Source: Nitrosotalea devaniterrae (GTDB lineage: Archaea; Thermoproteota; Nitrososphaeria; Nitrososphaerales; Nitrosopumilaceae). From it: a stretch of 64,000 bases of DNA. The stretch covers positions 1,480,451 through 1,544,450 of the forward strand of contig LN890280.1 of NCBI GenBank assembly GCA_900065925.1, in the 5' to 3' direction. Made by a program: the position numbers and the translations under genes. Positions 35,024 through 42,878 of the stretch are shown here, one piece after another; position 1 is the first letter of the stretch, and every line of letters begins with the position of its first letter. The notes under the pieces are model-generated. The model did not search any database. It saw only the letters and a program-made list of their open reading frames with translations, and was not told the origin of the DNA.

Positions 35024-35620
35024 TTAGAAAGGCATAACAAAAGAAGCGAGTTTATCAATCATTATTCTGTCTTTGTAAGATTTCTCATAATTATTTTTGC
35101 AATCCTTGCATACTCCCTCAAACGCTTTTGTTTTTAGAACTATATTCTGTGTAAACTTCTCAAAAGATATTTTGAATTCATTATGTAGTCTGTTAGATTC
35201 TAGTTTTTGTTCTTGTGAAGCTGGTTCTCTTGATGTTCTGATTTGCCGATCAATATTTATCATCGATACCATATTAGTTAAAACTTCATCATATCCTGTA
35301 AACAAATGTTGTAAAAATTGTTCTTTAAAAGCAAATAGATCAAAGAACGATTCAAATGGAGAACCAGAACGTTGAACCGCACTTCTATCAAATGCCATAC
35401 TGAATTGTTTGAATAAATTCTCACAGTGTTCTAGGTATGTTTGTCTGGCAATTACTTTCTCCTTCTGTGACCTATCATAGAGCCATTTGAAAAAACCAGT
35501 TGGTATACTAATCACGATTAGTATACCGCCTAATGCAATCAGTAATGATACCCATGGATTTCCTACAAATGTTTGAATAAAAGTTGTAATAGGATCTGTC
35601 ATATTTCCACTCATTTCCAA
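35024..35620 (-). CDS. Membrane-anchored hypothetical protein of the island (198 aa)
   Basis: One strong transmembrane helix (WVSLLIALGGILIVISIPTGFF, residues about 23-44) precedes a basic stop-transfer and a cytoplasmic helical domain of about 140 residues ending with CKDCKNNYEKSYKD. The start could be ATG 35620 or the internal MTDPITTF at 35602. It resembles single-pass helical proteins seen in defence and phage-related islands, but I cannot name a family. It converges with the transposase, 5 bp apart. Confidence 0.6.
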   Translation of the reverse strand: MEMSGNMTDPITTFIQTFVGNPWVSLLIALGGILIVISIPTGFFKWLYDRSQKEKVIARQTYLEHCENLFKQFSMAFDRSAVQRSGSPFESFFDLFAFKEQFLQHLFTGYDEVLTNMVSMINIDRQIRTSREPASQEQKLESNRLHNEFKISFEKFTQNIVLKTKAFEGVCKDCKNNYEKSYKDRIMIDKLASFVMPF

Positions 35621-35627
35621 GATCCGA

Positions 35628-35778
35628 GATCGTTCCTATGGTTATAAAATAACTGAAATGTGTGCAGATCACTAACAATTCTGATCGCTACTCCTTACCC
35701 GACGAAAATTTACAGGCATAGACGCCCGACGGAGAGGTACCAGAACCCTTTCAGACTGCCAGATTTGGGCAGATCGCT
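35628..35778. repeat. GATCGCT-type short repeats in a GC-rich spacer
   Basis: Short direct repeats occur at 35628 (GATCGTTCC), 35667 (GCAGATCACT begins 35664), 35683 (GATCGCTACTCC) and 35772 (GATCGCTGGCTCC). CCCGACG is repeated near 35698 and 35726, and CTGCC/GGCAG forms a hairpin around 35756-35772. The spacer (35621-35814) is GC-rich for this genome and lies at the right edge of the accessory island. Confidence 0.4.
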
Positions 35779-35814
35779 GGCTCCTAAATGAATTAAAGGT
35801 TCTTTAAATAAAAC

Positions 35815-36207
35815 TTGAGCGCGATTTGTAATCAAGATTTGGAAATAATAATTGAACCATGGAATCAACTTGTCATTCACGAAGTATTAGAATTAAGATT
35901 TGAGGACTGGATAACTCAGATAATTGCAAGTGCAAGGTCTGCAGGAGGTGGAATACCCACTATCTTTTGGGCCGGAGGAGTATCATTTCATTTTGCAACC
36001 TTTCCAGATACAGATACAATAGTACAAGAGAAACTCAAAGGCAGAATTCACTATTCATCGGTCACATTTGCCATAAAAGAAAAATTTGAAAAACAAATCA
36101 CACGGGAAAGTGGAGCTGTCAATTTTACAGACGTAAGCCATAATGAAATATTTAGCAAATTAACAGAAAAATTGAGATCACAGTCAAAGTTTCAAAACGG
36201 TCACTGA
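35815..36207 (+). CDS. Hypothetical protein (about 130 aa)
   Basis: No family is recognised. It is a soluble alpha/beta protein with EIIIEPWNQLVIHEVLELRF, a glycine-rich loop SARSAGGGIPTIFWAGGVSFHFATFPDTDT and a helical end. The start is uncertain: TTG 35815 or TTG 35839. The TATA box TTTAAATA at 35801-35808 would place transcription near 35830, which favours the second. It overlaps the convergent membrane peptide gene by 7 bp. Confidence 0.6.
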   Translation: MSAICNQDLEIIIEPWNQLVIHEVLELRFEDWITQIIASARSAGGGIPTIFWAGGVSFHFATFPDTDTIVQEKLKGRIHYSSVTFAIKEKFEKQITRESGAVNFTDVSHNEIFSKLTEKLRSQSKFQNGH

Positions 36208-36368
36208 GTTTTTCGAGATTTACGGAAAACCAAGAACCCACCTACCACTATAAGTGCAATACCTCCTATGAAGTAAGGAGAAGGATAAGGTGCAATGGGA
36301 AATAGAAAAATTCCAGCTGTAATCATTCCAAGATAAACAAGCATCGTTTGATCGATATCAAATACCAT
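36201..36368 (-). CDS. Two-helix membrane protein (55 aa)
   Basis: The ATG at 36368 opens 55 codons to TGA. There are two hydrophobic helices: MLVYLGMITAGIFLFPIA and YFIGGIALIVVGGFLVF, followed by a basic end RKSRKTQ. It is a small integral membrane protein of unknown role. It lies 69 bp after the glycosyltransferase stop on the same strand. Confidence 0.6.
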   Translation of the reverse strand: MVFDIDQTMLVYLGMITAGIFLFPIAPYPSPYFIGGIALIVVGGFLVFRKSRKTQ

Positions 36369-36437
36369 CAAGGGTTACTCTTTTTTTCCATACTATAAAG
36401 AATTCTAATGATGTACTTTTGAGATAATTACTTGAGG

Positions 36438-37943
36438 TTAGTTTCTTTCGCGTATCTCAACTTCACTTCCTTCATAATTTGCAGCCATGTTTGTAAATGG
36501 GTATTTTCCTAGATCTTCATCTAAGACTCCGCCTTTGAATTTTTTAACACTAACTGTGTTATTGTATACATCCTGAAGTTGTTTTCCTGCGTCAATATTT
36601 GCTTGAAGATGAAGATCTGATACTAGAAGGACATGATCAGTAAGCAGGGGATAAAACAATACGTATCGATAGTCTGGTAAGACATCAGTCATGTGGTATA
36701 CGTATTTGAATATCCATGAATACACCGCACTTGAGACAATTGTGGTATTTTTCTCATCATATGGAGCATCGCTGTTATGGACATTTTGAAGAACATATGC
36801 TACAGCATCAAACTGGGCAGAAACATTTGAGGTAATCAGAAAAGAGGTCATGACCAGTCCAAATATTCCAACACATGATATGATGATAAATGGGAGTTTA
36901 TTCCTGATGTCTTCTTTTGCATGTTTAGATAGATCAATTATGAATTTAGCAGCTGCAATGCAGAGAACTGGAAGAACTGGAATCCAGTAAAAGTACTGTA
37001 CATATCCAATAGTAGCAAGAAATACTAGGAATGGAATAAACCACAATAAGATCATCCAGTCTTTTTTAATAGCAGCACAAACTATTCCAGCAAACCCCAA
37101 TACCAATAGAAGAGGATCAAAAACAAGAAAGTTCTTCAGTATGTTTCCAAAGTTGTTGTTTTGGCGATGGACTTGATACAAAACATCTCCAATCCAAGTA
37201 TGAAATTGATTATTTTGTATACTTTGAATGGGCCAAATCAATGGTATCAAGATAACAGGAATAAACCACACTGCAAGCATTCTAGGATTCTTTGTATTCT
37301 GATATATCAGAACGGTAAGCAATGGAATCATTACAAACATGGTCTCTTTTGTAAAAAGAGAAACTCCAAAGAAAATTCCAGAAAATATTACAAGTAATTT
37401 TTTATTTTTAGAATCTTTTGCATAAACAGCAAAGAGTATGGATGTCAACAAAAATGGAAGCAAAATTGAATCTAACAGTATTCTTCTTGTAAGCCAGGTA
37501 ATTGGCATGACTGCAAATAGAATAGACGCAAATAATGCAATATTTTTTGAATAGCGTCTCTCTGAAATTTTGTATATCAGAAAAGTGTCAGCAACTGCAA
37601 GTATTCCCATTAATACACGTGGAACAAGATACAACATCTCTGCAGAATGCACATCCGCAGTGGGATGGAGTGAATTTGGATATCCCACAAGGGCAAATGC
37701 TCCTGCCAAAAAGATTTGGCCAAAGAAAGGATGATCATGAAAATAACCGGTTTGCAGACCTTCTCCAGCAAGTACATGCATGGCTCTGTACATGTAAATT
37801 CCCTCATCATAGAAGACATCAGGAAATCCCACCGGATTCCAGATATGAGTAAATGCAGACAAGGCTAGTGGAATAAGCAATAAGAGAATTGATGCATGCT
37901 TGACTTTCATAGAAAAAGATCTTACCATATTTTTTGAACCCAC
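36438..37943 (-). CDS. Membrane glycosyltransferase (GT-C, PMT/ArnT-like)
   Basis: This 501-residue protein has about eleven hydrophobic segments and the GT-C acidic loop DVFYDEGIYMYRA after the first helix. GTs of this class use polyprenyl-phosphate sugars on the outer face of the membrane; here it may modify S-layer proteins or lipids. HDHPFFGQIFLAG in the first loop and RRILLDSILLPFLLTSILFA further on match the ArnT/PMT_2 pattern. The start is uncertain among M1, M6 and the internal MKVKHASILLLL. Confidence 0.8.
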   Translation of the reverse strand: MGSKNMVRSFSMKVKHASILLLLIPLALSAFTHIWNPVGFPDVFYDEGIYMYRAMHVLAGEGLQTGYFHDHPFFGQIFLAGAFALVGYPNSLHPTADVHSAEMLYLVPRVLMGILAVADTFLIYKISERRYSKNIALFASILFAVMPITWLTRRILLDSILLPFLLTSILFAVYAKDSKNKKLLVIFSGIFFGVSLFTKETMFVMIPLLTVLIYQNTKNPRMLAVWFIPVILIPLIWPIQSIQNNQFHTWIGDVLYQVHRQNNNFGNILKNFLVFDPLLLVLGFAGIVCAAIKKDWMILLWFIPFLVFLATIGYVQYFYWIPVLPVLCIAAAKFIIDLSKHAKEDIRNKLPFIIISCVGIFGLVMTSFLITSNVSAQFDAVAYVLQNVHNSDAPYDEKNTTIVSSAVYSWIFKYVYHMTDVLPDYRYVLFYPLLTDHVLLVSDLHLQANIDAGKQLQDVYNNTVSVKKFKGGVLDEDLGKYPFTNMAANYEGSEVEIRERN

Positions 37944-38054
37944 AAGATACTTTAGATTACTGATTATATTTGCAATTAACTCAAGACATTATTTTCCAGG
38001 TTCATTTTTGCCAGATACTGGTCATCAGGGAACTGTTTGAAGTATCATTAGGGA

Positions 38055-38126
38055 TGGACTGGAGGGGATTTGAACCCCTGACCCCTCGCGTGCAAGGCGA
38101 GTATTCTACCGCTGAACTACCAGCCC
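38055..38126 (-). tRNA. tRNA-Ala (TGC)
   Basis: On the minus strand GGGCTGG pairs with CCAGTCC. The D-arm is AGTTCAGCGGTAGAAT. The anticodon stem CTCGC/GCGAG holds CTTGCAC, giving TGC. The T-arm is GGGGTTCAAATCCCC. There is no intron. Confidence 0.96.
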
Positions 38127-38210
38127 GTTATAGAAATTGAAAACCGCAGAGATTTTAATTGTTGCCTTTAGGCGGCAAAGATTTTATTGATATTATTGTT
38201 TGATTCATCC

Positions 38211-38771
38211 ATGGTATTACTAAAATCAGAAGTTGTCCTAAAAGCAGGAGACAAGGCTCCAGACTTTGATCTATTAGGAATTGATGATAAGAAACATTCT
38301 CTTGCAGAATACAAAGACTATAAAGCAAAATTGATAATTTTCATGTGCAATCACTGCCCATACGTACAAGCCAAGGTAGATGCAATGAATGAGATCTATG
38401 AAAAATTCAAGGGAAAAATTGCAATGATAGGAATAAACAGTAATGATGCAACAAAATATCCAGACGACAGTTTTGACAGCATGAAAATATTTGCAAAAGA
38501 GAAGGGTTTGGAATTTACATATCTAGTTGATGAAACTCAAGAAATTGCAAAAAAATATGGTGCCGTATGCACCCCAGATCCATTTCTGTTTGACAATGAA
38601 GGAAGACTAGTTTTCCACGGAAGAATTGACAATGCAATGAAACCCGAAGACAAACCAACAGAAAAAACAATGATACTAAACATAGAAAAGGTTCTTTCTG
38701 AAAAGAAGATAGAGAAAGATTTTGACCCATCGATGGGTTGTTCTATCAAATGGAAAAGCCAGCAGACTTAA
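38211..38771 (+). CDS. Thioredoxin-like peroxiredoxin-family protein
   Basis: This 186-residue thioredoxin fold has GDKAPDFDLLGIDDKKHSL at the start, then LIIFMCNHCPYVQAKVDAM, where CNHC/CPY marks the redox-active region, and DPFLFDNEGRLVFHGRID at the cis-proline strand. It belongs to the AhpC/TSA-related single-domain proteins annotated as thioredoxin family. ATG 38211 is chosen because ATTTTATTGATATT at 38180-38193 fits a TATA region for a leaderless start. A TTGCC/GGCAA hairpin lies further upstream. Confidence 0.85.
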   Translation: MVLLKSEVVLKAGDKAPDFDLLGIDDKKHSLAEYKDYKAKLIIFMCNHCPYVQAKVDAMNEIYEKFKGKIAMIGINSNDATKYPDDSFDSMKIFAKEKGLEFTYLVDETQEIAKKYGAVCTPDPFLFDNEGRLVFHGRIDNAMKPEDKPTEKTMILNIEKVLSEKKIEKDFDPSMGCSIKWKSQQT

Positions 38772-38796
38772 ATGACAGTCGGGTAAAAAAAAATTT

Positions 38797-38884
38797 GGGC
38801 CGATAGCTCAGCTTGGCTGGAGCGTTCGACTGATAAAATTATTCAGATATCGAAAGGTCGTGGGTTCAAATCCCATTCGGCCCA
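38797..38884 (+). tRNA. tRNA-Ile (GAT) with 13-nt intron
   Basis: The acceptor GGGCCGA (38797-38803) pairs with TCGGCCC (38877-38883). The anticodon stem TTCGA/TCGAA encloses CTGATA, an inserted AAATTATTCAGAT (38836-38848) and A38. The anticodon is GAT (38832-38834). The insertion pairs with the loop through CTGA/TCAG, giving a compact bulge-helix type splice site at position 37/38. Confidence 0.93.
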
Positions 38885-38995
38885 TCTATTTTCAATGTCA
38901 TACAATAGATTTCAATAAATAGGAATAACTTGTTACACTTTTGTTGTCAAGATTTAAGCTAGTAGCATATCTTTCAGGCAAGGGAGTCAGATAGC

Positions 38996-39346
38996 ATGGA
39001 CAAAGATGAGTTGTGCAAGCAGGTCTTAGAGTTAGATTCACGAATAAGATTTGCAGGCCTGATTAATGAGAATGGAAGACTTGTCGCAGGAGGAATGAAA
39101 CCAGGATTCAAGTCTTTAGAGGATTCAAGAGATGATGAAATGTTATACATGGAGTTAGTTTTAAGAGCAAAAATGAGAAAGGAATTCGACAAGGTTTTGG
39201 GTCCAGTAAAATTTGCCATGTCATATAGAGATATGTTGATCATAATGAGTTTTCCAGTAAATGAGAACATTCTTTTAATTTCAGTTGAAAAGGATATTGA
39301 TTTTTCCAAGCTTCCTTTCCAGATTTTAGAAATAATTAATCACTGA
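38996..39346 (+). CDS. Small alpha/beta protein, DUF6659-like
   Basis: This 116-residue protein has DSRIRFAGLINENGRLVAGGMKPG, LRAKMRKEFDKVLGPVKFAMSYRDMLIIMSFPV and ENILLISVEKDID, which resembles a Roadblock/profilin-like sensor fold found repeatedly in Nitrosopumilales. The DUF number is from memory. Such proteins may act as small regulators or GTPase partners. Its end overlaps the convergent regulator gene by 7 bp. Confidence 0.7.
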   Translation: MDKDELCKQVLELDSRIRFAGLINENGRLVAGGMKPGFKSLEDSRDDEMLYMELVLRAKMRKEFDKVLGPVKFAMSYRDMLIIMSFPVNENILLISVEKDIDFSKLPFQILEIINH

Positions 39347-40239
39347 TTTTGGTGACTTTCAAATACGGTCTGACACCATTGTAACAAATTTTCCACATCA
39401 CCAGATACAAAATCAACACCAGTCTTGGATTTTTTCACAATTTTTGTGCACAATGCAAGATGAAGATTTTTTCCAAATTTTTCTGTGCTTGTGTCAACTG
39501 CCTGAGAAAAGAATTTGATTTCACCTTCTTTTGAGGAAAATATTATGACAATCATGATACCATCACGTTTGGGCCAGATCTTATTGAGAAATCTCTGCAA
39601 GTCAATGTCAAACATCACATCGATTGCAGAAGACATGTCTCCAAGCAGGGAAACCCTCCATTTTTCTGTGCGAAGTGCAGCAGAAGCAGCCTGGGCTAAA
39701 AGTGCGTTTTGATAATCAGTAGCCAAAATGACTGCATTCTTTTTTGGGTTTATCTCTTCTTCTAATAGGCCAATCAATGAAATTGAAGTTGAGATTATTT
39801 CATCAAGAAAATTTTTCTCAGATCGTCCCATTTTTCCACCATTATAGGAATTTTCAACAGCTTCGATTGTTGGAATTATCACCTCACTTACTATCTTGGT
39901 AGGAACAGCCCCCGAATGGAGTGCAGTTCTAATGAGAGTATGTGCCTCAGGAGATAACCCCGACAAGACATATTCCAGATACTTGTTTTGGACTTGGAAA
40001 AAATCTGCTGGAAAACTGAGTTTATCAACACCCTCTTCAATGAACCACAGATTTACGCTACCCATGTTTTTTTGTTTTATCAGACCCTCTCCAGCAAATA
40101 TTTTGAGGTATTTTGACATGGTCACGCGATTGATTCGTAGTTTTTCAGCAATTTCAACTCCTGTCAATCCAGTTCTTGAAGGACCAAGAGTATCAATCAA
40201 TTTTTCACGTATTTTATCTACGTCATATTCTCGTGTCAC
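39340..40239 (-). CDS. HTH regulator with C-terminal B12-domain-like region
   Basis: This 299-residue protein has a winged helix at residues 5-75 (DVDKIREKLIDTLGPS, GVEIAEKLRINRVTMSKYLKI, LIKQKNMGSVNLWFI). Residues about 110-230 read like the helical-bundle plus Rossmann layout of cobalamin-binding regulators (VIIPTIEAVENSYNGGKM, SEKNFLDEIISTSISLIGLL, AVILATDYQNALLAQAASAALRTEKWRVSLLGD), but the B12-ligand motif DxHxxG is not present. Transcription seems leaderless from a TATATA at about 40259-40264. The ligand is unknown. Confidence 0.65.
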   Translation of the reverse strand: MTREYDVDKIREKLIDTLGPSRTGLTGVEIAEKLRINRVTMSKYLKIFAGEGLIKQKNMGSVNLWFIEEGVDKLSFPADFFQVQNKYLEYVLSGLSPEAHTLIRTALHSGAVPTKIVSEVIIPTIEAVENSYNGGKMGRSEKNFLDEIISTSISLIGLLEEEINPKKNAVILATDYQNALLAQAASAALRTEKWRVSLLGDMSSAIDVMFDIDLQRFLNKIWPKRDGIMIVIIFSSKEGEIKFFSQAVDTSTEKFGKNLHLALCTKIVKKSKTGVDFVSGDVENLLQWCQTVFESHQNQ

Positions 40240-40283
40240 AAACGTTGTTTAGTTTTCTGGTATATAGCATTAATAAAATCAAC

Positions 40284-40340
40284 AAGGACCAGGATGAGGT
40301 CCTTGCTGACCGGTACTTTGGTATGGTCTGGTTGGTCCAA
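40284..40340 (+). other. Two adjacent hairpins in a gene-free spacer (candidate small RNA)
   Basis: In the 427-bp gap 40240-40666, AAGGACC (40284-40290) pairs with GGTCCTT (40298-40304) around the loop AGGATGA. It is followed by ACC-G-GTAC and GTATGGT pairing around TTTG. The rest of the gap to 40630 is AT-rich with nothing recognisable. A TATA-like TATATAG at 40261 lies upstream. Confidence 0.4.
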
Positions 40341-40635
40341 GTTATGTGAGCGAGGTATGCAGTATACTAGCGCACTATCAATACAATAACTAAAAAAGTA
40401 AATAAGAAAAACGCAGAATTGATACTAAATACTTAAAAGATTGATCATGATTTTCTCAGATCTAAAAGTGTACAATTTAATCAGATCGAAAGATCAAAAA
40501 TATCTTTAGAATTTTTCAATGTAAAAAACACTATTTTCACAATACAAAAATGAATTTCATTAGTATTTGCCATTTAATCAGTTGATATGAAGTCAACCTT
40601 TTGTTGGAATAATTATGCCAAAAGTGTTAAATATT

Positions 40636-40651
40636 CGTACTTTAAAGTACG
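40636..40651. promoter_or_regulatory. Perfect 16-bp palindrome over the TATA region
   Basis: CGTACTTTAAAGTACG is a perfect palindrome centred 23 bp before ATG 40667. Its middle TTTAAAG can serve as TATA, so a dimeric regulator bound here would block transcription. It may be autoregulation by the following ribbon-helix-helix-like protein. Confidence 0.6.
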
Positions 40652-40666
40652 GTATAGGTAAGTAAT

Positions 40667-41053
40667 ATGCCAAAAGCAGGTTTCAAATCAATAACAATTT
40701 CAGAGGAGGTATACAATAGATTCCATGATACCTACAAGAAAAGCAAGCATGAACTTGCAATGAAGGGAGTCAATAGTTTTGCAGGATACATAACATTCAT
40801 GATGGAAGACCTCATGCAAAAGGATGACACTTTTGCAAGATATGCTCCAAAACTTGAAAAAATATCTGTTGACGATAACAGAGTTGTAGTAAAAGACAAT
40901 ATCAAAAACAGAATAGCTGAAGTGGCTGTTCAGAACAATGAGCTTTATTGTTTATTATGTGAAGAAAAAAATTGTGTCCATGTTGGATTTGTATTTTCTC
41001 TTCCAGAGATTTACGAAGTTCTAAACGCTAGAGGAATAAAGCACCAAAGATAA
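40667..41053 (+). CDS. Ribbon-helix-helix-like protein with C-terminal zinc motif
   Basis: This 128-residue protein has an N-terminal stretch FKSITISEEVYNRFHDTYK, a beta-strand followed by helix like RHH DNA-binding proteins, then a helical segment FAGYITFMMEDLM. The end contains YCLLCEEKNCVHVGFVFS, a CxxC-x4-CxH cluster resembling a SWIM-type knuckle. The type is common in thaumarchaea but uncharacterised. The palindrome covering its promoter fits an autoregulated factor. Confidence 0.65.
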   Translation: MPKAGFKSITISEEVYNRFHDTYKKSKHELAMKGVNSFAGYITFMMEDLMQKDDTFARYAPKLEKISVDDNRVVVKDNIKNRIAEVAVQNNELYCLLCEEKNCVHVGFVFSLPEIYEVLNARGIKHQR

Positions 41054-41058
41054 AAAGG

Positions 41059-41180
41059 TGCAGGAGGTGGGATTTGAACCCACGAACCCCTAAGAGACGG
41101 GATCACCCATTAGTATGATCTTAAGTCCCGCGCGTCCAAAGGCCATTAAACCTTCTTTGGCCAGGCTCGGCGACTCCTGC
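41059..41180 (-). tRNA. tRNA-Leu (TAA) with two introns
   Basis: On the minus strand GCAGGAG pairs with CTCCTGC. The anticodon stem CGGGA/TCCCG encloses CTTAAG and A38, with a 16-nt intron at 37/38. The variable arm CTCTTAGGGG and T-arm GTGGGTTCAAATCCCAC are typical of Leu. Before the anticodon arm there are 18 surplus bases whose ends form CCAAAG/CTTTGG, which I read as a second intron in the D-loop region. Removing both leaves 88 nt. The exact position of the second is uncertain. Confidence 0.8.
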
Positions 41181-41278
41181 GTTTTATTAGCGAGATGTCG
41201 GAGAAATTAAACGTTTTATGAAAAAATTTTCCGGGACCAAGTAAGATTAATAAGGATTCAGAAGAGCGAGCTTGTCAT

Positions 41279-41352
41279 GCTTCGATAGCTCAGCCTGGTA
41301 GAGCGTTACCTTGGTAAGGTAAAGGTCGCGGGATCGAATCCCGTTCGAAGCT
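41279..41352 (+). tRNA. tRNA-Thr (GGT)
   Basis: GCTTCGA (41279-41285) pairs with TCGAAGC (41345-41351). The anticodon stem TTACC/GGTAA holds TTGGTAA, so the anticodon is GGT. The T-arm contains GGGATCGAATCCC. There is no intron. Confidence 0.96.
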
Positions 41353-41370
41353 TAATGTTTTCTAAGATTA

Positions 41371-42702
41371 CTATTTGGGAACTGAGAAATAAAATGTGGT
41401 GCCTTCCCCTTCCTTGCTTTCAAACCAGATTTTTCCACCCAGATTTTCTATAATTCCTTTACAAATGACCAACCCAAACCCACTTCCTCCATATTTTCTC
41501 TTAAAAGAAATATCAACCTGGTAGAACTTTTTGAATACAGAATCTTTTCTTTTTTCCAGGATACCTATGCCATTGTCTTTTACATGAAATAAGATAGAAT
41601 CACCCTCTTCTTTGGCATTAATCTCAATTTTTCCCCCTGTTGTAGGCACAAAATCAACTGCGTTTTGTATCAAATTGTAAAAAACATCGTTGAGCCTAAT
41701 TTTGTCACTTGTAATTGGTTTTTTTGTACTAGTAGAATTTACAAATTCTATCTTTTTTTCACCCATCATTGGCATGCATGATTCTATTACTTCATTCATG
41801 AAACTGTCTACGTTGAATTTTTCTTTTTTAAATTCCATCGTATTGCTGTTGAGTTTTTGTACATCAATGATGTCACGCATTAATTGTTCCAATCTTGCCG
41901 CATTGTCATAGATTTCATTTACTGCCTCAGATTGCTTTGCAGTCAAACTTCCAAGAGATGTACCACTCAGAGTTTTAGCATATTTTTTTATTGGCTCTAT
42001 AGGAATTTGGCACTCTTTTGCAACCATCATGTAAAATTCCTCCTTTGTAGCATCCATTTTTTTTAGTTCATCAAGTTGTATTCTTTGTCTTTCATGGTCT
42101 CCCAAGACACTATGAGCCTGATAGATTTCGGATATGTCCCTTATTGCAGTGTTGCTTCCAATTAATTTTCCCTTGTCATCATAGATATTGTTTGCACTGA
42201 TCAAACCAGGAAAAACAGTTCCGTCTTTTCTTTTGAACCATATTTCAATATTTTCCACCCTGCCTGATTTTTTCCAAGTTTCAAAGGTTTTGTGCATATT
42301 GTCTATACTTTTCTCTGCAGTGTGATCAAACAAAGACTTGCCAAGAACATCTTCTTTTGAATAGCCAAAATTTTTGACATACGCTTGGTTACACTCCAGT
42401 ATTATTCCATTAGTGTTCACGGTTCTTTGCAGAACAGGTGACTCTTCATAGATATTTTTGTATTTTATTGGGTCAGTTTTTGATTCAGTTCTTTTCGATT
42501 CTACTGCATACTTTTGTGTCAAGACAGAATTGTTCTGTTTTCTATTGCCCAGCCATACAATAATGCCTCCACTTGCAGCACAAACTACTCCAAGGAAAAA
42601 CACTTGACTTGAGAAAGGTTCATGCACATCTAGTCCATAGACAGCAATTAAAAGTCCGAAAATGCCAATCATCAACCCTCCAATAGGGCCAAAATTATTC
42701 AT
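41371..42702 (-). CDS. PAS sensor kinase-like protein without the phospho-acceptor histidine
   Basis: This 443-residue protein has two N-terminal transmembrane helices (residues about 5-22 and 32-50), a PAS domain (about 85-195; GIILECNQAYVKNFGYSKEDVLGKSLF) and a HisKA-like helix (about 215-275) in which the usual SHELRTPL reads AKECQIPI, so Lys229 replaces His. A normal HATPase domain follows (NLIQNAVDF, VKDNGIGI, GGSGFGLVI). ATP binding seems intact, but histidine autophosphorylation should not occur at the standard position. It may signal through another partner or be a pseudokinase. No response regulator is adjacent. Confidence 0.85.
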   Translation of the reverse strand: MNNFGPIGGLMIGIFGLLIAVYGLDVHEPFSSQVFFLGVVCAASGGIIVWLGNRKQNNSVLTQKYAVESKRTESKTDPIKYKNIYEESPVLQRTVNTNGIILECNQAYVKNFGYSKEDVLGKSLFDHTAEKSIDNMHKTFETWKKSGRVENIEIWFKRKDGTVFPGLISANNIYDDKGKLIGSNTAIRDISEIYQAHSVLGDHERQRIQLDELKKMDATKEEFYMMVAKECQIPIEPIKKYAKTLSGTSLGSLTAKQSEAVNEIYDNAARLEQLMRDIIDVQKLNSNTMEFKKEKFNVDSFMNEVIESCMPMMGEKKIEFVNSTSTKKPITSDKIRLNDVFYNLIQNAVDFVPTTGGKIEINAKEEGDSILFHVKDNGIGILEKRKDSVFKKFYQVDISFKRKYGGSGFGLVICKGIIENLGGKIWFESKEGEGTTFYFSVPK

Positions 42703-42878
42703 GCTCTAAAATTTCCTCCAGATTGTACCGTAAAACAGATCATTCTGGGACTCGCAATGAAAAAATCTAGATTAATTATTGATTGTAAATCTTGTATGAG
42801 AATATATTGTGAAACTAACAGATTAACTTTTCATCTATGGTAAGTTTTCCAGGACAAACCAGAGAAAAGTTCCAGTCT

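Noticed and set aside
42757-42843. 28-codon ORF with a CxxC between the sensor kinase and the AbiTii-like gene
   Set aside because: No promoter or ribosome binding site, and the amino-acid order looks random.
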